From Psychrobacter sp. JCM 18903 (GTDB lineage Bacteria > Pseudomonadota > Gammaproteobacteria > Pseudomonadales > Moraxellaceae), in assembly GCF_000586475.1 (NCBI RefSeq), contig NZ_BAWJ01000001.1, positions 248,001 through 312,000 of the forward strand: a DNA stretch of 64,000 nucleotides, in the 5' to 3' direction. Shown in pieces: positions 57,779-64,000 of this stretch (within the stretch, counting starts at the first letter, position 1; every line of letters starts with the position of its first letter). A program made the position numbers and the translations under genes. Under the pieces are notes generated by a model. That model did not search any database, had not been told where the DNA came from, and worked only from the letters and a program-made list of their open reading frames with translations.

Positions 57779-58192
57779 ATGATTTTTATCAATAACACTA
57801 TTAGCCTCAATGATAATGAGGTAGAGATCAGTGCCATACGCGCACAAGGTGCTGGTGGACAGAATGTCAATAAAGTGTCTTCTGCCATTCACTTGCGTTT
57901 TGATATCCATACCTCAAGCTTAAGTGATGAGCACAAACAGCGTTTATTGGACAGTAAAGACAGCCGAATTACCAAAGAAGGCGTGTTTGTGCTTAAAGCG
58001 CAACAGTTTCGTACGCAAGAGCGCAATAAGATAGATGCCTTTGAGCGGCTGCAAAGCTTTATTATAGAAGCCACTCATGTCAATCAAACCAGAAAGCCAA
58101 CTAAACCTAGCAGAAATGCTAAGCGCAAACGGGTGGATCAAAAGACCCAGCGCGGTAAAACAAAAGCCTTGCGCGGTAAGGTGGATTTCTAA
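57779..58192 (+). CDS. arfB: Alternative ribosome-rescue factor ArfB (YaeJ)
   Basis: Peptidyl-tRNA hydrolase that frees ribosomes stalled on messages without stop codon. The catalytic GGQ is in RAQGAGGQNVNKVSSAIHLR (about residues 22-41), as in release factors, but no codon-recognition domain is present. The C-terminal tail, about residues 100-137, is very basic (TKPSRNAKRKRVDQKTQRGK), which enters the mRNA channel. 137 residues, normal. The ribosome site before ATG 57779 is weak. It lies 54 bp after the CitE-like gene and may share its transcript. Frame intact. Confidence 0.93.
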   Translation: MIFINNTISLNDNEVEISAIRAQGAGGQNVNKVSSAIHLRFDIHTSSLSDEHKQRLLDSKDSRITKEGVFVLKAQQFRTQERNKIDAFERLQSFIIEATHVNQTRKPTKPSRNAKRKRVDQKTQRGKTKALRGKVDF

Positions 58193-58232
58193 TGGGTGGC
58201 TTATTTCCTATTTTTAAATGAACGAGAAAGCA

Positions 58233-58266
58233 AAATGCCAGCCCCTTTAAGTGGCTGGCATTTTTT
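58233..58266. terminator. Terminator between arfB and the MFS gene
   Basis: Arms AAATGCCAGCC and GGCTGGCATTT, 9-base loop, followed by six T. Converging genes on both sides; a shorter T run exists on the other strand, so it may act in both directions. Confidence 0.9.
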
Positions 58267-58292
58267 ATGCTTATTTACTATCAGATTTTTAG

Positions 58293-59491
58293 CTAACCAA
58301 GTCTTCTACTTAACTCGGGAAAGCGCTTTATCATAAACAGCATCAATAGCAGTGCCATACTAGCGATAGCCGCGCCAACATAGCCCACACTCGATATGGA
58401 AATATGCGTTACTGCATAACCACCAAACAGCGCACCTGCGCCAATGCCTAAGTTAATAATCCCTGAGAACATTGACATCAGCATGTCTTGGGCTGTGACA
58501 TCAACCATGATGACTTTGGCTTGCATAGAGATAATCAGCAGCATCAGCGCGGCGCCCCACAGTAATGCAATGAAACCCAGCGCCCAGATAGAGGTCACGG
58601 CAAACAATAGCACCAGCATAGATATCAGCATTAATATGATCGATATCAGCATCAATCTGGTATTAAAACGATCACCCCAGCGACTAAAAATCACACTGCC
58701 GGCAATCCCTGCCACCCCAAATAATAGCAAGACAACCGTCGCGGCGTTTTCACTGATGGCACCGACCTGTCGCATAAAAGGTTCGATATAAGAATAAGCC
58801 GTATAGTGCGCGGTAAAGACCAGTAAAATCAGTAGATACAAACAGACCAATAAGGGGTTTTTAAGCAATTCTGGAATTTTTCTAAACGAGCCTTCAAACA
58901 TACTTGGCAGCGTTGGCAATAGCCTTGCTTGCAAAATAAACACGATAAAAGCAATCACCCCAATACCGCCAAAGGTTGCCCGCCAGCCAAACCATTGACC
59001 GACTAAGCGCCTAATGGCACGCCGAGCACCATTGCCAATGAAGTACCGGTCGCAAGTACACTAAGCGCCAGTGCTTTTTTACCTTCAGGTGCCACGCGTA
59101 TCGCAATCGCGGCGGTGATGGACCAAAATATCGCGTGCGAAAGTGCAATGCCCACGCGGCTAATCAGCAATACATCAAAGCTCCAAGCAAATACGGACAA
59201 TACATGACTGGCAATAAATACCACAAACAAGCCCAAAAGTAAGCTTTTACGCTCAAAACGGCTGGTAAGTAGCATCAATGGCAATGACATCGCCGCGACA
59301 ATCCAAGCATACAGCGTCAACATCCAGCCAGTTTCTGCCGTGGTGATGGAAAAATCTTGGGCGATGTCGCTTAATAGGGCAACGGGGACAAATTCGGTGG
59401 TATTCATAATAAAGGCGCTGACGCCCATTAAAAATACTTGAAAATACTGAGTTCGGCGAGCATTTGCGCTCACCTCAAGGTTATGTTTCAT
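58293..59491 (-). CDS. MFS transporter, DHA1 type (sugar efflux-like), frameshifted
   Basis: Twelve-segment major facilitator protein of the DHA1 family that includes SotB/YdeA-type sugar or arabinose exporters. The N-terminal half has [20 protein letters not shown], typical for that branch, and the loop [14 protein letters not shown]. The frame changes near 59020: one missing C in GGCGCTTAG restores [11 protein letters not shown] and joins the second half. [14 protein letters not shown] is the inter-domain loop. The repaired length is about 399 residues. I use the ATG at 59489-59491 (MKHNLE), since the upstream TTG lacks a site. Substrate is not known; export of sugars or drugs is family inference. 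Confidence 0.82.
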
Positions 59492-59500
59492 ATGATCCAA

Positions 59501-59895
59501 TACAAATAAAGAAGGCGCTAATAGTGAAAATTAGCTGAAAAATAATTCATGAGTTTAAGAATAACGGCGGCATAGGTCGTAATGATGAAAAAGAGGAGGG
59601 CAAGATAGCAAATCAGTTGCGGTATGTCAGAGCCTATCATCAGACCCTACTATTTTATCAGGAATCGACGGTGTTTTTTGTAGGAGAGTCTTTAAAATTA
59701 GCGACTGAATAATTGGTTGAATGCTTAAGTAAATCCGATAATGACATCAGTGTCAGTTACATAGTGCTTATAGTGAGGTATCGCTATTTAAGCTTGAATA
59801 TAGGTATGATGACGCCATAGGCTAGGAATGCCTGATAACGTGATTTTAAAGAGTTATTGATATTTTAATAAGATGGGATAAAAGAAAAACAATCT
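59501..59895. other. Intergenic region, no features recognised
   Basis: A 395-bp stretch between divergent MFS and LysR genes. I see no open frame of note, no strong hairpin and no repeat shared with the rest of the window. It must contain both promoters; a possible LysR operator (T-N11-A) cannot be singled out. Confidence 0.3.
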
Positions 59896-60842
59896 ATGAA
59901 AACCGACACCAATAAACCATTAGCCTTTAGACGATATCCATCGACGACGGCGCTGCAATGTTTTGAGACCGCTGCCCGTCATTTGAGTTTTACCAATGCC
60001 GCGCAAGAGATGCACATGACCCAAAGCGCCATCAGTAAGCAAGTGGCGCAGCTAGAGGAGATGCTAAACCTGTCTTTGTTTTATCGGACGCCGCACCGGA
60101 TTTCATTGACCCCTGCTGGCAAGTCATATTATCTTGAAGTGTTAGAGATTTTAAAACATATCGAGGTGGCGACCACCAATTTGATGTCGCATAGCAGTAA
60201 TACTGAACTGCTGAAAATAGTCTCGCATCCGACATTTTGTGCCCGTTGGTTGCTTCCAGCGCTCAGTGGCTTTAGTCAAGAATATCCGCTCATTAATTTA
60301 GATATCAAAGAGCTGGCAGGGCCGTTTTTTTCTGAAGACCAAAATGCCGATATTGCTTTTTTATACGGTGATGGCATTTGGGGCAATATGGAGGCCATAA
60401 AATTGTTCGATGAATACTGCGTTGCGGTCTGTCAGCCACAGTATTTGCGAGATAAAACACTGAGTACTGATTGTTTGAATGACTATGTATTATTGCAAAT
60501 AAGTTCGCGCTTAAGTGCGTGGTATGAGTACTTTAAGCAACAAGATATCAGCGTCGACGGCACCTTTGTAGGGCCACGTTTTGAGACTTTTCATGCTTGC
60601 ATCTCTGCCGCCTTACTGGGCTATGGTATAGCTTGGTGCCGTTGCGTTTGGTTGAGCCTGAGCTACAATCAGGCGCTTTAGTCATGGCGTGGGATTATGC
60701 GGCAAAGGGTCGCGGCAGCTATTATGTGACTTATCCTGTTTCTTCGGGACAATCGCATAAGGTCAAAGCAGTTTTAGAATGGATTACAGCTTATTTAACA
60801 ATCTCAGATCAGCGTGAAAAGGCGTTAGGGCTTGCTTTATAA
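59896..60842 (+). CDS. LysR family transcriptional regulator (GcvA-like), frameshifted
   Basis: Regulator with an N-terminal winged helix (FETAARHLSFTNAAQEMHMT, QSAISKQVAQLEEMLNLSLF, residues about 20-65) and a substrate-binding effector domain (about 100-300) containing ADIAFLYGDGIWGNMEAIKL, typical of the GcvA/AmpR branch. One base is missing near 60636: GCTTGGTGCC needs one more base to read A-L-V-P-L-R-L-V, after which the frame runs to KALGLAL. The repaired length is about 315 residues. It is upstream of gabT and DUF1338 on the same strand, about 230 bp away, and a natural candidate to control them. The inducer may be an amino acid such as lysine or GABA (inference). Confidence 0.82.
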
Positions 60843-60899
60843 TTTATATCTTATTATTTTATTCTACAAAGTTATCTGCTGTAAGAATTTAACAAGCTA

Positions 60900-60938
60900 A
60901 ACCTAAAAAACTGCCTAATACGCAATTTTTTAGGTTTT
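60900..60938 (+). terminator. Intrinsic terminator after LysR gene
   Basis: Arms AACCTAAAAAA and TTTTTTAGGTT around a 15-base loop, followed by T residues. A/T-rich stem, so strength is moderate. Confidence 0.7.
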
Positions 60939-61069
60939 AAAGGATTCGTTTAGGAAGTTAATTCACTGGTAATGACAAAAAGGAATGCCACCACAACTAT
61001 TATTCGTTTGCTGCCGGAATGATGTTTTGTTGAAATGAGTCTAACTCAAGGAAGAGATAGAGATTCATC

Positions 61070-62339
61070 ATGGACAAGTTTTATAACGTGACCGATGCCT
61101 TTACGATGGTGCATCCGCTCACGCTCGTCAAAGGCAAAAACGCCAGAGTTTGGGACGACAATGACCGCAGCTATATCGATTTTGTTGGCGGAATTGGTGT
61201 TTTAAACTTTGGTCATTGCCACCCCCACATCGTGAAAGCCATCATCCAGCAAGCCCAGTCGCTGATTCACTATGCCTACAATGCGGCAGCACATCAGCCG
61301 TACCAAACCTTTATGCCGCGATTGTGTGAGCTTGTGCCTATTAGCGGTGAGCTGGCAGGGATGCTCACCAACTGCGGTGCAGAAGCAACTGAAAACGCCA
61401 TCAAGATAGCACGCATGAAAACGGGTCGCACAGGCGTTATTGCTTTTGATGGCGGTTTTCATGGGCGTACGCTGGCTGCCGTCAATCTCAATGGTAAGGT
61501 CGCGCCGTATAAGCGCGGGCTCGGTGCGTTGGCCAGCGGCGTTTATCATATTCCTTTCCCCAGCCCCGATAACAATATCAGCGACGAGCAAGCGATTGAC
61601 GCGCTCCAGCGTTTATTTATGGTAGAAACTGATATCGACAATATCGGTGCCATCATCGTCGAACCTGTACAAGGGGAAGGCGGTTTTCAATTGTTGTCGC
61701 CCACCTTTGCGCAGTATCTACGTAAGTTTTGTGATGAGCATGGCATGTTACTTATCATGGACGAAATCCAATCCGGTTATGGTCGTACGGGTACGCCGTT
61801 TGCTTTTACCCATTTAGGATTGAGCCTGACCTTATTTTACTTGGCAAGAGTATTGCGGGCGGCTTGCCCTTAGGCGCAGTTATAGGCAAGGCTAGTGTGT
61901 CAATGGTCTAACTAAAGGCAGTTTGGGCGGCACTTATTCGGGCAATCCAGTTGCTTGCGCCGCTGCCAATGCCACGCTTGATATCATGCAAGCCAATGAC
62001 GTTTGGCAGTCAGCCAAGCATTATTCAGAAACAATTCAGACGACCATCAGCCAATGGCAGCAAGAAGGTATCTCGCCTTGGTTATTTGGTCTTACCGGTA
62101 TCGGCGCGATGCGCGGTATCGAGCTGCGCCATCCTGAGCATGATGTGCATCCAAGTGTGATGGCGCAAGTATTAACCAAAGCCCGCGAGCGTGGTCTATT
62201 GCTGATGCCAAGTGGGCAACATCGCCATATCATTCGCTTATTACCGCCACTCACCATAGAGCCTTACACCCTAAAAGAAGGGTTGGATATTCTAAAAGAG
62301 GTACTCATGGCGCTTCCTGATGGATTGCCTGCCGCTTAA
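61070..62339 (+). CDS. gabT: 4-aminobutyrate aminotransferase family protein, two frameshifts
   Basis: PLP-dependent class III aminotransferase that moves the amino group of GABA (or a similar omega-amino acid) to 2-oxoglutarate. Conserved blocks: DFVGGIGVLNFGHCHPHIVK, NCGAEATENAIKIARMKTGR, FDGGFHGRTLAAVNLNGKVA, EPVQGEGGFQLLS and LLIMDEIQSGYGRTGTPFAF. Two single-base losses (near 61812 and 61898) bracket EPDLILLGKSIAGGLPLGAV, which carries the PLP Lys, and NGLTKGSLGGTYSGNPVACA follows in the third frame. The repaired length is 423 residues, normal for GabT. It could complete GABA use from the polyamine genes at the other end of the window, or act on 5-aminovalerate or 2-aminoadipate given the DUF1338 neighbour. 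Confidence 0.87.
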
Positions 62340-62342
62340 TGT

Positions 62343-62398
62343 TTAGGAGTGCTTAGGGGTGCTTAGGGGTGCTTAGGAGTGCTTAGGAGTGCTTAGGA
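62343..62398. repeat. 10-bp tandem repeat between gabT and DUF1338 gene
   Basis: TTAGGAGTGC or TTAGGGGTGC five times and a partial sixth, with an A/G difference between units. It begins 3 bp after the gabT stop and ends about 90 bp before the next start codon. The unit contains AGGAG-like sequence. Unit number could change by slippage. Confidence 0.9.
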
Positions 62399-62489
62399 TT
62401 GATAGCGCATCGTCATAACCAAATGCTCGAAATCAAATACTTATTATTAAGCTAAAAATTTATTAACTCTATTACAAGGATGTTTATTT

Positions 62490-63959
62490 GTGAAAAATAG
62501 TAGCGTCAGTCCAGATAAGGATTTTATCTGCAGCGATGATATCCGCCATGATTTCTCTATGGCCATGTCAGCGATGTACCAAGATGAGGTGCCGCTATAC
62601 GGCGACTTGGTTGATTTGGTCAGTGATGTCAATGTCGAAGTATTAGCCTCACATCCCGATATTAAATCACAGCTGCTGCATACGGGCGAGATTGAGCGTC
62701 TAAGCATGGAGCGTCACGGGGCGATTCGACTGGGTACCGCAGCAGAGCTGAGCATGATGCGCCGTCTCTTTGCCGTGATGGGTATGCACCCTGTCGGCTA
62801 CTACGATTTAGCGCCTGCTGGCGTGCCCGTGCATTCAACAGCTTTTCGCGCACTTGACTCGCATTCATTGCATAAAAGCCCCTTTCGCGTTTTTACCTCG
62901 TTATTGCGTTTAGATTTGATTGCCGATGAAAATTTACAACAAGAAGCCACGGCCACACTGGCGCAGCGTCAGATATTTACTGCTGGGGTCATTGACCTCA
63001 TTGAGGTTTTTGAGGCGCAAGGTGGTTTAACTGCTGCGCAAGCAGAGCAATTTGTCCAAGAAGCGCTAGAGACATTTCGCTGGCATGATAAAACGCCGGT
63101 GGCAAAAGCACTCTATCAGCGTCTATTAAATCAGCATCCGTTAGTCGCTGATGTGGTTGGCTTTAAGGGTCCACATATCAATCATTTAACGCCTAGAACC
63201 TTGGATATTGATGCCGTACAACAAGGCATGCAAGCAAGAGGCATACCCTCAAAAGCCATCATCGAAGGGCCACCGCGTAGAGCTTGTCCTATCTTATTAA
63301 GGCAAACCAGTTTTAAGGCGCTACAAGAAGCGGTTGGCTTTAAAGTTGCTAATAATTCAGACGCTAGCCATGAAGAGTACGAGCAAGGGCACCATACCGC
63401 GCGCTTTGGAGAGATTGAGCAACGCGGTGTGGCGTTAACGCAAAAGGGCCGCGCGCTTTATGATGAATTACTGGCCGAAGCTCGCCGCCAGCTTGGTGCT
63501 ACCCCAAATGAGGACAATGCGGCTCAATACAATCAAATTTTAGCCGAAGTATTTACCGCTTTCCCTGATGATTATCAAACTCTACACGATGAGGGGCTGG
63601 CGTATTTTTATTACCAGTTGACGGACAGCACCCTTGATTCTGAAGATGGTCAAGCATTGTTGGCCACCACCTTAAGCACTGATGATTTGAATAAATTGCC
63701 TAATGCTAAGCTGACTGCTCTGATTAATGATGAGGTACTTCGCATTGAACCCATCGTTTACGAGGACTTTTTGCCTGTCAGTGCCGCCGGTATCTTTCAA
63801 TCGAATCTGCAACAGGCGCAGCCAAGCCAATATGACGGTTACTCAAGCCAACAAGAGTTTGAGCGTGATTTGGGCGTAGCCATTTATGATGAGATGGCAT
63901 TGTATGAAGCGATGCAAGCTCAAAGTCTTGAGCAGTGCCTGTCTAGTGTTAGTATCTAG
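62490..63959 (+). CDS. DUF1338 protein, 2-oxoadipate dioxygenase/decarboxylase type
   Basis: 489 residues of the family that includes P. putida HglS (YdcJ), a non-haem Fe(II) enzyme turning 2-oxoadipate into 2-hydroxyglutarate in lysine breakdown. The metal ligands fit the family spacing: His of MERHGAIRLG (76), His of INHLTPRTLDI (232) and Glu of ARFGEIEQRG (308). GPPRRACPILLRQTSFKAL and HHTARFGEIE are also typical. A GTG start is used, with AAGGAT upstream at a good distance. It follows the gabT-like gene by 150 bp, with a tandem repeat between, on the same strand. An aminotransferase plus this enzyme would fit 2-aminoadipate use; that link is inference. Frame intact. Confidence 0.85.
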   Translation: MKNSSVSPDKDFICSDDIRHDFSMAMSAMYQDEVPLYGDLVDLVSDVNVEVLASHPDIKSQLLHTGEIERLSMERHGAIRLGTAAELSMMRRLFAVMGMHPVGYYDLAPAGVPVHSTAFRALDSHSLHKSPFRVFTSLLRLDLIADENLQQEATATLAQRQIFTAGVIDLIEVFEAQGGLTAAQAEQFVQEALETFRWHDKTPVAKALYQRLLNQHPLVADVVGFKGPHINHLTPRTLDIDAVQQGMQARGIPSKAIIEGPPRRACPILLRQTSFKALQEAVGFKVANNSDASHEEYEQGHHTARFGEIEQRGVALTQKGRALYDELLAEARRQLGATPNEDNAAQYNQILAEVFTAFPDDYQTLHDEGLAYFYYQLTDSTLDSEDGQALLATTLSTDDLNKLPNAKLTALINDEVLRIEPIVYEDFLPVSAAGIFQSNLQQAQPSQYDGYSSQQEFERDLGVAIYDEMALYEAMQAQSLEQCLSSVSI

Positions 63960-64000
63960 TACAAATTATGCTAAAAATAGCCAGCTTATAGCCGACTTAT

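Noticed and set aside
1..64000. CRISPR array, prophage or integrative element
   Set aside because: No regularly spaced repeats, integrase, phage structural genes or tRNA-linked attachment sites were seen; the only tandem repeats are very short units.

Overview
The window is most likely a chromosomal segment of a Moraxellaceae gammaproteobacterium, probably Psychrobacter or a close relative. This rests on gene content: BCCT osmolyte transporters in tandem, a stand-alone RsxB next to nth, a FimL-like protein, an RNase HI-DnaQ fusion, and a moderately AT-rich base composition by eye. No phage, plasmid, CRISPR, rRNA or tRNA locus was seen.

Layout. 1-7.9 kb is a polyamine island: aguA (cut by the window edge), aguB, an NhaC-family carrier, puuB and puuA on the minus strand, divergent from puuD and a PuuR-like regulator. 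Together they can take agmatine to putrescine and on to GABA; only the PuuC aldehyde dehydrogenase is absent from the window. 8-14.6 kb carries a GT4 glycosyltransferase, a paired DUF4130-type protein and radical-SAM DNA-repair candidate, two poorly known secreted proteins and greA. 15-19.7 kb is carB and carA. 20-33.9 kb holds single housekeeping genes (gamma carbonic anhydrase, HAD hydrolase, prfB with its programmed frameshift, ppnP, GNAT, topoisomerase IB), an acyl-CoA synthetase/SDR pair, an L,D-transpeptidase, clpB and a PQQ sugar dehydrogenase. 34-37.6 kb is a tandem pair of BCCT transporters with duplicated promoters. 37.7-47.4 kb is a minus-strand stretch with a Kazal-like lipoprotein, a DUF3144 protein, metK, a DJ-1 protein, nth, rsxB, nudC, a FimL-like protein and the rnhA-dnaQ fusion. 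47.8-59.5 kb has small envelope proteins, an exported S66 peptidase, a GlxA/AraC regulator divergent from an acyl-CoA dehydrogenase/MDR/SDR/SDR cluster, a CitE-like lyase, arfB and an MFS transporter. 59.9-64 kb is a LysR regulator, a GABA-type aminotransferase and a DUF1338 (2-oxoadipate dioxygenase type) gene.

The strongest window-wide signal is technical. At least 19 genes are broken by roughly 29 small indels. Nearly all are explained by one missing base, often in a short C or G run, with conserved motifs continuing in the next frame. They hit essential-looking genes such as carB and the rnhA part of rnhA-dnaQ, so I read them as sequence errors rather than pseudogenisation. The frameshift in prfB is real and programmed. 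I therefore report each broken gene as one span.

Non-coding structure includes a family of short MITE-like elements with GGGCGTGTC ends (about 172 bp twice, one 61-bp derivative, one possible solo end), a separate 107-bp inverted-repeat element, two short tandem-repeat tracts in gene leaders, a heat-shock-type promoter before clpB and about a dozen intrinsic terminators. I did not find a clearly new multi-gene system. The best candidates for further attention are the DUF4130/radical-SAM pair, the rnhA-dnaQ fusion, the Kazal-like lipoprotein and the repeat elements.
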